Positions 1 through 8,883 of a stretch of 38,624 bases of DNA are shown here, in pieces. The stretch comes from Bradyrhizobium retamae (GTDB taxonomy: Bacteria > Pseudomonadota > Alphaproteobacteria > Rhizobiales > Xanthobacteraceae): contig NZ_LLYA01000185.1 in NCBI RefSeq assembly GCF_001440415.1, positions 1 through 38,624 on the forward strand, given 5' to 3'. The translations under genes were made by a program, and so were the position numbers. Positions within the stretch are counted from its first letter, which is position 1. Every line of letters begins with the position of its first letter. A model generated the notes under the pieces. It did not search any database. It had not been told where the DNA came from and worked only from the letters and a program-made list of their open reading frames with translations.

Positions 1-41
1 TATGGCACTTCGATGCCGCAGAGTGGGCGCCGTCCACAGCA

Positions 42-95
42 TCAATCGCGTCATTTTGGTCGTCGGCCGACTACTTCCGGTCTTCCCTGGAAACG
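42..95. repeat. Imperfect ~54-bp non-coding repeat, left copy
   Basis: Read on the minus strand, this stretch shares a block with 38363-38416: AGGG, then CCGGAAGT, GTCGGC, CAAAATGACG and GATTGA in the same order and spacing. Both copies lie beside PF04392 substrate-binding sequences (downstream of the gene ending at 145, and near the remnant at 38519-38595) in the same orientation. I infer a dispersed intergenic repeat that travels with this gene family. No function is visible. Confidence 0.45.
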
Positions 96-144
96 GACAT
101 CGTCACGGCCGGTCGCCATTGCTCATAGGTGCCAACAGGGGACA

Positions 145-1143
145 TCATTCGATCACCTCGTCAGCGCGGGCGAGCAACGACTCGGGAATTACTAATCCAA
201 GGTCCTTGGCAGCCTTCTGATTGATGACGAGTTCGAATTTCGTCGGCCGATAGTAGGGAATATCACCGGGCTTCGCACCCTTGAGGATTTTGTCGATGGA
301 ACGAGCGACCTGGTGAAAAAGCTCCACAAAATCGACGCCATAGGCCATGAGCCCTTCGCCGTCTTCTACATACGACCGAAATGGATAAATGGCCGGCAAC
401 CGGTATTTCTTAGCCAACTCGCCGATCAGTTGTGCCTTCGTAATGAGTTCCGGACTCCCGTCGACGAAGAGCGCGTCGGCACCTTCCTGCGACATGAAGG
501 CGAAGACACGCTGATATTCCGCTTCGCTTGCATCCTCGAGATAGTAGGGCCCAACGACTACTACGCCCGCTTTCTCTGCCGCCTTCTGCATTAAGGCTCC
601 TGCCGGGTTTTGGCGCAGCCCCAGAATTGCCAGCTTCGATATTTTTGGGACGACTTCCCGGAGAAGCTCAAGCCGTTTGCCCCAAATCTCCGATCCAGCA
701 TCGACGCTGACGCCCGTGATGTTCCCGCCCGGCCGTGCGATGCTCGGCACAAGGCCAAGATCGACCGGATCTATGGTCATCGCAACGATCGGTATGGTGG
801 ACGTTGCCTCTCTGAGAGGCACCACCACCCAATTCGTAAACGCAACAACAAGATTGGGATTGCTGGCTACGATATCGCGGGCGAGCTTGGGGTAGAGTTC
901 CGCACGCCCCTCGCCGGAATAACGCTCGATTACCAGGTTCTGTCCCTCGACATAGCCGAGACGGCGAATTTCCTGGAAAAGCTCCCGCCAGAACCGGTTG
1001 CTGCTAACTTCGGTTAGCTCGGCGACCGGCCACAATGGATGCAGTATCGCGATCCGGTACGCCTTCGTCGATTGCTGCGCTCGTGCGCTAAGCGGCAGCA
1101 TGACTCCTGAACCCATGAACGCGATGAACTCACGCCGTCGCAT
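145..1143 (-). CDS. PF04392-family ABC-type substrate-binding protein (orphan), copy 1
   Basis: A 332-residue periplasmic binding protein of the ABC_sub_bind (PF04392) family, which binds small solutes in the periplasm; the ligand cannot be told from sequence. The N-terminus MRRREFIAFMG followed by a hydrophobic stretch and ARAQQ is a signal peptide with a twin-arginine-like RRxF motif. Family marks follow: a GYVEGQN block, TIPIVAM, ARPGGNITGVS, the IYPFRS block and the ADEVIE C-terminus. The ATG at 1143 is chosen over an upstream ATG at 1185 because a GGGAGGG ribosome site lies just before it and the RRREF signal starts there. It is a close paralogue of the gene at 3782-4780. No transporter permease or ATPase lies nearby, so transport is doubtful and a sensory role is possible. 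Confidence 0.88.
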   Translation of the reverse strand: MRRREFIAFMGSGVMLPLSARAQQSTKAYRIAILHPLWPVAELTEVSSNRFWRELFQEIRRLGYVEGQNLVIERYSGEGRAELYPKLARDIVASNPNLVVAFTNWVVVPLREATSTIPIVAMTIDPVDLGLVPSIARPGGNITGVSVDAGSEIWGKRLELLREVVPKISKLAILGLRQNPAGALMQKAAEKAGVVVVGPYYLEDASEAEYQRVFAFMSQEGADALFVDGSPELITKAQLIGELAKKYRLPAIYPFRSYVEDGEGLMAYGVDFVELFHQVARSIDKILKGAKPGDIPYYRPTKFELVINQKAAKDLGLVIPESLLARADEVIE

Positions 1144-1411
1144 GTGTCCCTCCCTGCAAGGACCACGGGCCGAAAAGCCTAGCACCTTGCGGTGGGCTCT
1201 GTAGATCCTTTGAAGGACCGCTTAGGGTCAAAGCAGACTTCCAGGCCCATTTGGCATGTTTGCTTACTCTCGACAGCGGACGTTGCTTACCATTTTCGAC
1301 TCAGCGTATGGAATGGTTGGACAAGCGAAGCCGTCGGCGCAACGCAGGTTCGGACTTCAGCAATCGGCGAAATCCCGACGTGCGACATATCTGCGAAACT
1401 AACTCCCTAGG

Positions 1412-2382
1412 CTATTCCATTACCTCGTCGACGCGCGAGAGGAGGTTGGGCGGGATGGAAAGGCCGATTGCTCTTGCTGTTTTCAAACTGATCGCCAACT
1501 CAAATCTGGTTGGCTGCTCAACCGGGAGGTCAGCGGGTTTTGCGCCGTTCAGAATCTTTCCAGCATAGACGCCAAGCTGATGGGACACATCAGTGATACG
1601 AGGCGAGTAACTCATAAGCCCGCCATTTTTACGAAAAGAGACCACTCATAGATGGCTGGTATCCGATTCTGCTCGCATAACGCCGCAAGTTGCTCTCGGC
1701 GCGCAATGTAAAATGCATCTGGGCTGACAAGCAGCGCAACGTACTTCCGGTCTCTGATCTCGTCGAAGGCAGTAGCAATTTTCTGGTCTGTGCTCGCCCG
1801 CAGAACGTAGAGTTGCCGTCCAAGCGACTTGGCCGCGGCTTCAGCGTCTGAGGAGATTACATCTGCATTGGGATTCGTCGGATTGATCAGCATTGCGATT
1901 GTGCCGCCTGCAGGCGTCAACTCGGCCAAAAGCTCCAGTCGCTTGGCGACGAGCTGTGGAGTGTACATGCTCACGCCGGTCGCGTTGCCTCCCGGCCTGT
2001 TTAGACTAGAAACAACGCCAACGGATACAGGATCCATGGCGATTGCAAACACAATCGGGATCGTCTTTGTTGCGGCCGTTGTCGCCAAAACGCCGTTTGT
2101 ACCGGTGGCGGCGACAATTACTCGAACATTGTTTTTGACGAGGGTTGCGACCAGCTCCGGAAACCGATCATATTGTCCCTCGGCAAAGGCGTATTCGATT
2201 GCGACGTTCTGGTTATCCACGAAACCCAAGGTGCGGAGACCTTCGCGGAAGGCGGCGAGCAGTTCCGTGCTTTTCTCGGCTGAATCGAAGCCCAGATTAA
2301 GTACGCCTTTCTCTGCATATGCCGGACATAACGAGATAGCTGCTGCAGCCACGAAATGCGTTATGAACTCCCGCCGCCTCAT
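1412..2382 (-). pseudogene. PF04392-family substrate-binding protein, copy 2, with one frameshift
   Basis: The N-terminal part (from 2382, MRRREFITHF, GTG-containing GGTGGA site upstream) carries the family marks NQNVAIEYAFAEGQYDRFPE, TIPIVFAIAMDPV and NRPGGNATGVS, and runs to IYEWSLFV. The reading frame then breaks at about 1626-1630. The rest of the protein (GGLMSYSPRITD, ILNGAKPADLPVEQPTRFEL, RVDEVME) continues in another frame to a stop at 1412. Adding one base to the A/T run at 1626-1630 (five instead of six) restores a full-length product of about 323 residues. This may therefore be a young pseudogene or a sequencing error. It differs from copies 1 and 4 more than they differ from each other. 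It lies upstream of copy 1 in the same direction, with a 268-bp gap in which I see no gene. Confidence 0.8.
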
Positions 2383-2798
2383 TCGATCCACCATTGTAGT
2401 TCGAGCAGAGCCAGTTAGACGGTTGCGCATCAAACTACCATACGACCCAATCCGTTGCCACCCATGCTCTTCTCACAGCGAACTTGGGTGGCCACACACG
2501 CATAGTCTCGAACGGGAAGCGCGGTAACGATGCCGTCGAGTGTGCCCTCTAGTAGAGACGTCGCATCAGCTTATTAGGCTACGCAATGTGTCAAGCAAGC
2601 AGGAGCGCGCAGCCCCGGAGATTTACGGTCAACAACGTTGACCGAAACTACATGGTCTGACGTCTGAATCGGGGCTTTTTTGGAATCGACAACGTCTGAC
2701 GCTGGGTGTTCACTTTTGAGAAGCAAGAGGTCTTCCGCTCATCAAAGAAAGCCAACATCACCCGCTTAGGCTCGTGGCGATGGCGAAGAGGTGATCGA
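2383..2798. other. Divergent intergenic region between the left and right binding-protein genes
   Basis: This 416-bp stretch has no convincing gene. It must hold the promoters of the leftward gene (start 2382) and the rightward operon (start 2799). It contains nested inverted repeats ending in a T run (2611-2681, listed separately) and, just before 2799, a reading-frame remnant ending EEVIE-stop that looks like the end of a lost family member. Confidence 0.6.
2611..2681 (+). terminator. Nested hairpin with T6 tract: terminator or attenuator upstream of the binding-protein operon
   Basis: An outer stem AGCCCCG (2611-2617) pairs with CGGGGCT (2670-2676) and is followed at once by six T (2676-2681). 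Inside it is a perfect 8-bp palindrome, CGGTCAAC-N3-GTTGACCG (2626-2644). On the plus strand this has the form of an intrinsic terminator. Its place about 120 bp before the start at 2799, with no plus-strand gene upstream, would suit a leader attenuator. The inner palindrome alone could also be a protein operator. Confidence 0.4.
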
Positions 2799-2802
2799 AT
2801 GA
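2788..2802 (+). repeat. 15-mer GAGGTGATCGAATGA: ribosome site plus start, also C-terminal codons of the family
   Basis: The same 15 bases occur at 2788-2802, 3771-3785, 4766-4780 and, on the minus strand, 145-159. In three places they encode the last residues EVIE and the stop of a PF04392 gene. At 2788 and 3771 they also supply the Shine-Dalgarno (GAGGTGA) and the ATG of the next gene. The frame leading into 2788 reads GEEVIE-stop after a TAG, so this leader is probably the scar of an earlier copy. Confidence 0.6.
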
Positions 2803-3785
2803 GGAGGCGGCAATTCATCCAGCTTGTGGGAGTGTCGTCTGCTTGGCCGCTGATCGCGCACGCGCAGCAGATTGCTGCGAATAGGGGAAACGCCAAAATT
2901 GGCGTGCTTTGGCACGCTGGAAATGCCGACGAGGAGAAGGTTTATCTGGACGTCCTGACCAAGGCGTTCAGCGATCTCGGTTACCTCGAAGGCAAGAATG
3001 TCATGTTCTTGCACCGATTTCCCGCCGAACAGCCCGATCGGTTTCGCCAGTTCGCGGAGGACCTCGTCGATCAACGGGCCGACGTAATTGTCGCCGTTAC
3101 GCAAAGAGGCGCGATGGAGCTTAAGCGAGCCACGGGTGCAATTCCCGTAGTCTTCGTCATAGGCGTTAACCCGGTCGGCAGTGGCCTGATTGAAAGCTTG
3201 GCTCGCCCAGGCGGTAACTTGACGGGATTGTCTGTCATGACGCTGGATACTTCGGGAAAACGGATAGGTCTATTGAAGGAGGCTGTTCCGACGCTCAAGC
3301 GCCTAGCGCTCCTGATCGACACTAACGACCCGATAGCTGCGAACCCATCGCCATATGTTAGCGCAGCGAAGGCTCTGGGGCTGGAAGCTGGCCCTGTCGA
3401 GGTGCCAACCCCTGATGCGATTGAGACGGCTTTTTCATCGGCCTCGGAAGATCGCTACGACGCCGCGATCGTAATTGGATCGATGCTGTTCAATGAACGG
3501 GAGCGGGTCGGCAGGGCTGCGCTGGCGCACAGGATGCCGACAGGGTCGGTCATTGCGGAAATGGTACCCCATGGACTGTTGATGTCGTACGGGCAAGATT
3601 TCCCCGACTTCTTTCGCAAAGCGGCCGGTTACGTCGACAAAATCTTGAAAGGCGCAAAACCCGCTGACCTGCCCGTCGAACAGCCCACGCGCTTCAAGCT
3701 GGTGATCAATTTGCAGGCCGCTAAAGCACTCGGACTTGCGATCCCGGCTACGCTGCTTATGAGCGCTGACGAGGTGATCGAATGA
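2799..3785 (+). CDS. PF04392-family substrate-binding protein, copy 3
   Basis: A 328-residue exported binding protein. The signal MRRRQFIQLVG with AHAQQ fits the family's twin-arginine-like leader. Domain marks are KIGVLWH near the start of the mature part, GYLEGKNV, IPVVFVIGVNPVGSGL, ARPGGNLTGLS, ILKGAKPADLPVEQPTRF and the C-terminal ADEVIE. The start at 2799 is preferred over 2706 because GAGGTGA lies six bases upstream and the signal peptide begins there. Its stop overlaps the start of the next gene (ATGA at 3782-3785), so the two are translationally coupled. It heads a rightward run of three binding-protein genes leading to the kinase operon. Its sequence is distinct from copies 1 and 4, so a different ligand is likely. 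Confidence 0.9.
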   Translation: MRRRQFIQLVGVSSAWPLIAHAQQIAANRGNAKIGVLWHAGNADEEKVYLDVLTKAFSDLGYLEGKNVMFLHRFPAEQPDRFRQFAEDLVDQRADVIVAVTQRGAMELKRATGAIPVVFVIGVNPVGSGLIESLARPGGNLTGLSVMTLDTSGKRIGLLKEAVPTLKRLALLIDTNDPIAANPSPYVSAAKALGLEAGPVEVPTPDAIETAFSSASEDRYDAAIVIGSMLFNERERVGRAALAHRMPTGSVIAEMVPHGLLMSYGQDFPDFFRKAAGYVDKILKGAKPADLPVEQPTRFKLVINLQAAKALGLAIPATLLMSADEVIE

Positions 3786-4780
3786 AGCGGCGGCGTGAGT
3801 TCATTGCGCTCGTTGGGGCAGCAGCCGTACTGCCGCTTGTCGCACGGGCGCAACAATCTACGAAAGTGTACCGGATCGCCATAATGCATCCGTCACATCC
3901 GATAACCGAGCTGAATGAACTCAGCCGCTTCCGTTACTATCGCGAGTTTTTCGGGGAACTTCGTCAGCTCGGATACATCGAGGGACATAATCTGGAGATC
4001 GAACGCTTCTCGGCGGAAGGGCGCGTCGACAACTATACCAAGCTCGCGCGCGATGTTGCGGCCCGCAATCCATACCTTGTCTTTGCGATCAGTGTTTCGC
4101 TGGTCGTCGCTCTCAAAGAGACAACGTCAACAATCCCGATTGTTGCCATGACCAGCGATCCGATAGGCCACGGCATAGCGGCAAGTATCGCTCGACCGGG
4201 TGGAAACGTCACTGGCGTTACCGTCGATGCCGGTCTGGAGCTTTGGGCAAAACGTATTCAGCTTCTAAGGGAATTCGTTCCAACGATATCCAAGTTGGCG
4301 ATCCTGGCTGTGCGACGAAACCCCGAACGAGCCGCAATGCAAGAGACAGCCGAGAAAGCCGGTATCCAGGTCGTGGGCCCGTCTTTTGTCGATGATGGGA
4401 GCGAGGAAGAATATCGGCGTCTCTTCGCCAGGATGTCGCAGGAAGGTGCCGAGGCGCTATTTGTCGATGGAAGTCCGGAGCACATCACAAAGCGACAACT
4501 GATCGGCGAGCTGGCTTCACAGTATCGGTTGCCGGCCATCTACCCGTTTCGTTCGTTTGTTGAAGCCGGTGGCCTTATGGCCTATGGCATCGACCTCGTG
4601 GAGATTTTTCGACAAGCCGCCCGTGTGACCGATCGAATCCTCAAAGGCGCGAAACCGGGTGACATCCCCTTCTATCAGCCGACCAAATTCGAATTCGTCA
4701 TCAATCGCAAGGCTGCTCAGGACATCGGACTACTAAGTTCCGAGCCGCTGCTTGCCCGCGCCGATGAGGTGATCGAATGA
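3782..4780 (+). CDS. PF04392-family substrate-binding protein, copy 4
   Basis: A 332-residue exported binding protein and the near twin of copy 1 (145-1143). They share long identical blocks such as EALFVDGSPE (ADALFVDGSPE in copy 1), QLIGELA, RLPAIYPFRS and ILKGAKPGDIP. The signal is MKRRREFIALVG followed by VARAQQ. The ATG overlaps the stop of copy 3, and the ribosome site lies within copy 3's last codons. After the stop, the overlapping ATG at 4779 opens a six-codon frame, MRWRVF-stop, that looks like a decayed start of yet another copy. Copies 1 and 4 face in opposite directions, so an inverted duplication is the simplest origin (inference). Confidence 0.9.
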   Translation: MKRRREFIALVGAAAVLPLVARAQQSTKVYRIAIMHPSHPITELNELSRFRYYREFFGELRQLGYIEGHNLEIERFSAEGRVDNYTKLARDVAARNPYLVFAISVSLVVALKETTSTIPIVAMTSDPIGHGIAASIARPGGNVTGVTVDAGLELWAKRIQLLREFVPTISKLAILAVRRNPERAAMQETAEKAGIQVVGPSFVDDGSEEEYRRLFARMSQEGAEALFVDGSPEHITKRQLIGELASQYRLPAIYPFRSFVEAGGLMAYGIDLVEIFRQAARVTDRILKGAKPGDIPFYQPTKFEFVINRKAAQDIGLLSSEPLLARADEVIE

Positions 4781-4883
4781 GATGGAGGGTGTTCTGACCG
4801 GATTCGGTCCCCAGGCTTCGTCCTGATCGTCTGAATTTGTAAGGTTGTACAGATTTCAAATTGGCCTCCCGTGGAGAATTGCT

Positions 4884-5861
4884 ATGCGGCGAAGGGATTT
4901 TGTTAGAACCGTTGCCTATTCTTCAATCGCTCTGCCTCTTCGCGCCTTTGCCCAACAACCGGCTGGCAAGGTGTGGCGCGTCGGCTATCTATATCCTGGA
5001 AACTTGGACAACCCGGCCGACCGCGCAGCGCTCAATCTCTTCAGTTCTGAACTCGCCCGGCTTGGCTTCGCTGAGGGAACGAACGTTCTTATCGACACGA
5101 GGTTCGCCAAAGGAAAGCCAGGCACGCTAGATGCGCTCGCGAAAGACATTGTCGATGCGCGGCCCGACGCAATCGTGGCAATCGCAACGCCAGCCATTGC
5201 TGCCGCCCAAAAAGCAACGAGCGCAATCCCGATCGTCATGATGCCCGCAACCGATCCGATCGGCTCCGGGTTCGTCAAGAGTTTGGCGCGTCCGGGCGGC
5301 AACATCACTGGCATGGCCAACATGTACGGAGATTCGGTCCCCAAAGACATCGAGTTGCTTCACAGCCTTCTGCCAACCGCGAACCGTCTGGCGATTTTGG
5401 GGTCGTCCAATCCCACTCATCCAGAACAACGGGAAATCGCAATCAAAGCGGCGAAGACGTTGGGCTTCACGACCCTCCCGGTGATGGCACCCAACCAAGA
5501 TGAACTCGAGCAAGCGTTTGCGAGAATGAGCGCGGAGAATTGCGACACGCTCTTCGTTCTGGCCGATCCGGTACGACCGCCAATTGTACAGTTGGCGGCA
5601 AGGGAGAAGATTCCAGCGATGTACCAGTTTGGGGGCTATGTGGACCTGGGCGGTTTCGCAAGCTACGGCGCCGAATTCAACGCGATCTTGCGGAAGGGCG
5701 CGGAATACATCGCCAGGATCTTCAAAGGTGCCAATCCTGCCGAAACTCCGGTTGAACAACCGGTCGTGTTTGAGTTTGCCATAAACCTAAACACGGCAAA
5801 GGAACTCGGCGTATCCGTTCCGGAAGGCATATTGGCACGAGCCGATCGGCTTATTGAATAG
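4884..5861 (+). CDS. PF04392-family substrate-binding protein, copy 5, adjacent to the sensor kinase
   Basis: A 325-residue exported binding protein starting MRRRDFVRTVAYSS with a hydrophobic core and AFAQQ. Family marks include VGYLYPG, AIPIVMMPATDPIGSGF, ARPGGNITGMA, ANPAETPVEQP and the ARADRLIE end. The ATG at 4884 follows a GGAG seven bases upstream; the longer frame from 4845 lacks a ribosome site and would bury the signal peptide. Its stop is 35 bases before the kinase gene, closer than to copy 4 (103 bases), so it is the best candidate for a ligand-presenting partner of the kinase. That partnership is inferred from position only. Confidence 0.9.
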   Translation: MRRRDFVRTVAYSSIALPLRAFAQQPAGKVWRVGYLYPGNLDNPADRAALNLFSSELARLGFAEGTNVLIDTRFAKGKPGTLDALAKDIVDARPDAIVAIATPAIAAAQKATSAIPIVMMPATDPIGSGFVKSLARPGGNITGMANMYGDSVPKDIELLHSLLPTANRLAILGSSNPTHPEQREIAIKAAKTLGFTTLPVMAPNQDELEQAFARMSAENCDTLFVLADPVRPPIVQLAAREKIPAMYQFGGYVDLGGFASYGAEFNAILRKGAEYIARIFKGANPAETPVEQPVVFEFAINLNTAKELGVSVPEGILARADRLIE

Positions 5862-5896
5862 CAGGTGCGCCGGAGTGGTTTGCTACGGTTAATGGC

Positions 5897-8497
5897 ATGA
5901 GCATTTCTCTTCACCCCGATACGCCGCAAGGCCGGGCCGCGACGGCACCGCCGCCAGAGAGCGCGATGTCGAAGACTGTCTCGCCGCGCAGGAACGGAAG
6001 CCGCCTTTTCCTCAAGTACGTCGCACTGTTCGTTGCGGTGGTCGCCGTTGCGCTTCTGTCCAACGGCATTTTCGAAGTCTTCTTCTATTACCGCGAGCAC
6101 AAGGCGTCCCTGATCCGCATCCAGCACGAACAGGCCGAAGCCGCCGCGGCAAAGATCAGCCAATTCGTCAAGGAGATCCAAAGCCAGCTCGGCTGGACGA
6201 CGCAGTTGCCGTGGTCGGCCGGTTCGCCCGAGCAACGTCGGTTTGATGCGCTACGGCTCTTGCGCCAGGCGCCGGCCGTCACGGAGCTGGCCCAAGTGGA
6301 TTCGACGGGCAAGGAGCGGCTCCGGATTTCGCGCCTGGCTATGGACGTGATCGACAGCGGACTCGATCTCTCCAAGGAGCCGAAGTTCACTGAGGCCATG
6401 GCGCAAAAGGCCTATTACGGGCCTGTCTATTTCCGAAGAGAGTCCGAGCCGTACATGACCCTGGCGGTCGCGGGCACCCGCAAAGACGCCGGCGTCAGCA
6501 TCGCAGAAGTGAATCTGAAGCTGATCTGGGACGTGGTTTCCAAGATCAAGGTCGGCCAGCACGGTCACGCCTACGTGGTCGACTCGCAGGGACGATTGAT
6601 TGCGCATCCCGACATTAGCCTGGTGCTGCGTAACACCGACATGTCGAAGTTGGCGCAGGTTCGGGCCGCGCAGGCCGGCCTAGTTGACGGCGGCGCGGAC
6701 GAACTGCAGGGGGCACTGAACATTCAGGGCCAACAGGTTCTGGCGGCCTCCGCGCCAATTGCTCCCATGGGCTGGACCATGCTCGTCGAGCTGCCGGTTG
6801 AGGAGGCATATGCCTCCCTTTACACTGCCCTGCAGCGGCTGGGCATTGTGCTTCTGGCTGCCTCGGTTTTCGCCGTGCTCGCCGGCATATTCCTGGCTCG
6901 ACGCATGGTTGGGCCAATCCAGGCCCTGCGTGCCGGGGCGGAGCGTATCGGTGGCGGAGAGTTTTCCCAGCGTATCTGCATCAAGACCGGTGACGAACTG
7001 GAAGGGCTTGCCGATCAGTTCAACGATATGGGGGCTCGACTGCAGGAATCCTATGCCGATTTGGAGAAGAAGGTCGAACAGCGGACAGCAGAATTACGCG
7101 AGTCCCTTCAGCAACAGACCGCAACGTCCGAGGTGCTCCAAACGATCACTTCGTCGGCAGGCGCTCTCGCGCCTGTGTTCGAAAAGATGCTGGAAAACGC
7201 AACGCGGATCTGTGGCGCCAACTTCGGCACCATGACACTCTATGAAAACGACGGCTTTCGGACGGTAGCGACTTACAACGCGCCGAAGGCTTACATCGAC
7301 ACCCAGCTTTACAAGCCCATTCGCCCACATCCCGAGAGTGGACTGGGTTCGATACAGCGAACGCATCAAACGGTCCACATTACTGACATCAGGAGGCAAC
7401 CTCCATACCTTCAAGGCAATCCGAATGTTCGCGCAATCGCTGACCTTGCCGGTGCGCGCACGTTGGTCATCGTTCCAATGCTCAAGGAGGACGATCTGAT
7501 CGGCACGATTACGATCTTCAGACAGGAGGTCAGGCCGTTTACAGACAAGCAGATCGAGTTGGTTGCAAACTTCGCCACGCAGGCAGTGATCGCGATCGAG
7601 AACGCGCGATTGCTGAACGAATTGCGCCAACGTACGACAGAGCTGTCGCAGTCGCTCGAAGAACTGCGGACCGCTCAGGACCGGCTGATCCAGACGGAGA
7701 AACTTGCCTCTCTCGGCCAGCTCACCGCGGGGATTGCGCACGAAATCAAGAACCCACTGAACTTCGTCAACAACTTCTCGGCCCTGTCGACCGAGCTGAT
7801 CGACGAAGTGAACGATCTGCTCAAGTCTGCCCCGCTCGGCGACAAGGTACGCGAGGAACTGAATGAGCTCACGCATACGCTCAGAGGCAATCTCGAAAAG
7901 ATAGTGCAGCACGGCAAGCGCGCCGACTCGATCGTCAAGAACATGCTGTTGCATTCGCGTGAAGGGTCGGGAGAGCGCCGGGCTGCCGACATCAACGCGA
8001 TTGTCGAGGAGAGCCTGAACCTTGCCTATCATGGCGCCCGCGCGGAGAAATCCGGTTTCAACATCACGCTCAGGCGCGACCTCGATCACAACGCCGGTGC
8101 GATTGACGTCTATCCTCAGGAAATCACGCGGGTGCTCCTGAACCTGATTTCGAACGGCTTCTATGCTGCGACTAAACGCAAGCAAGCCGAAGGCGACGGA
8201 TTTGAGCCGACCCTTACCGCCAGCACCAGAAATCTAGGCAATAAGGTCGAGATCCGCATTCGCGACAACGGCATGGGGATTCCCAACGAGGTTCGAGACA
8301 AGATCTTCAATCCGTTCTTCACCACGAAGCCTGCAGGCGAAGGCACCGGGCTTGGCCTCTCCATGAGCCACGACATCGTGGTGAAACAGCATGGTGGTAG
8401 GATCGACGTCGACAGCGAGCCAGGCGTTTTTACCGAATTCATCATTACGCTGCCACGGATGTTGGCGGCAAAAGGAAATGCGGGAGGCGCAAATTGA
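5897..8497 (+). CDS. Membrane sensor histidine kinase: extracytoplasmic sensor, HAMP, GAF, HisKA, HATPase
   Basis: An 866-residue kinase predicted to autophosphorylate and pass phosphate to the receiver proteins encoded next. A first membrane segment lies at about 38-60. A periplasmic Cache-like sensor (about 65-310) includes GHAYVVDSQGRLIAHP. The second membrane segment is at about 315-336, followed by HAMP (to about 390), a coiled region, a GAF domain (about 410-570), and HisKA with IAHEIKNPLNF and the phospho-acceptor His615. The ATPase domain shows the N box (LLNLISNG, about 743), G1 (DNGMGIP) and G2 (GEGTGLGLSMS). All catalytic boxes look intact. An alternative start at 5966 (MSKTV) has a better purine-rich leader, so the first 23 residues are uncertain. 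It lies directly downstream of a binding-protein gene and overlaps the next gene. Confidence 0.9.
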   Translation: MSISLHPDTPQGRAATAPPPESAMSKTVSPRRNGSRLFLKYVALFVAVVAVALLSNGIFEVFFYYREHKASLIRIQHEQAEAAAAKISQFVKEIQSQLGWTTQLPWSAGSPEQRRFDALRLLRQAPAVTELAQVDSTGKERLRISRLAMDVIDSGLDLSKEPKFTEAMAQKAYYGPVYFRRESEPYMTLAVAGTRKDAGVSIAEVNLKLIWDVVSKIKVGQHGHAYVVDSQGRLIAHPDISLVLRNTDMSKLAQVRAAQAGLVDGGADELQGALNIQGQQVLAASAPIAPMGWTMLVELPVEEAYASLYTALQRLGIVLLAASVFAVLAGIFLARRMVGPIQALRAGAERIGGGEFSQRICIKTGDELEGLADQFNDMGARLQESYADLEKKVEQRTAELRESLQQQTATSEVLQTITSSAGALAPVFEKMLENATRICGANFGTMTLYENDGFRTVATYNAPKAYIDTQLYKPIRPHPESGLGSIQRTHQTVHITDIRRQPPYLQGNPNVRAIADLAGARTLVIVPMLKEDDLIGTITIFRQEVRPFTDKQIELVANFATQAVIAIENARLLNELRQRTTELSQSLEELRTAQDRLIQTEKLASLGQLTAGIAHEIKNPLNFVNNFSALSTELIDEVNDLLKSAPLGDKVREELNELTHTLRGNLEKIVQHGKRADSIVKNMLLHSREGSGERRAADINAIVEESLNLAYHGARAEKSGFNITLRRDLDHNAGAIDVYPQEITRVLLNLISNGFYAATKRKQAEGDGFEPTLTASTRNLGNKVEIRIRDNGMGIPNEVRDKIFNPFFTTKPAGEGTGLGLSMSHDIVVKQHGGRIDVDSEPGVFTEFIITLPRMLAAKGNAGGAN

Positions 8498-8883
8498 GCG
8501 TTTATATCCTTGTGGTCGACGACGAGCCCGACGTGGAGACCCTATTTCGCCAGCACTTCCGGCGCGATCTGCGCGCCGGCCGCTTTCTCATGGAGTTCGC
8601 CCCCTCTGCTCCGGTTGCACTACAGCGCGCGGTGGAAATCCAGGATGCCACGCTGATTTTGATCCTCTCCGACATCAATATGCCTGGCATGAGCGGGCTG
8701 GAGATGTTGCCCGAAGTGCGTGCCAGGCGACCCGACGTCCCCGTGATCATGATCACGGCCTATGGGGACCCTGAAACCCGAAGAAAAGCAATCGAGCGAG
8801 GTGCGGTTGGTCTTTTGACCAAGCCGATAGACTTCGCTCTGTTGCGGCACGAGATCGATGCCAGGCTCGAGCAAGCGGCATGA
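8494..8883 (+). CDS. Single-domain response regulator (receiver only)
   Basis: A 129-residue CheY-like receiver with no output domain. The acidic pocket is D9-D10-E11, the phospho-acceptor is D60 in LSDINMPGMSG, the switch Thr is T88 in MITAYGD, and the conserved Lys is K110 in LLTKPID. The start is a TTG overlapping the kinase stop (TTGA), with GGGAGG six bases upstream, so translation is coupled to the kinase and probably weak. It may act as a phosphate shuttle or sink, or through protein contacts. Its receiver resembles that of the next gene, so the two probably arose by duplication. Confidence 0.92.
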   Translation: MSVYILVVDDEPDVETLFRQHFRRDLRAGRFLMEFAPSAPVALQRAVEIQDATLILILSDINMPGMSGLEMLPEVRARRPDVPVIMITAYGDPETRRKAIERGAVGLLTKPIDFALLRHEIDARLEQAA

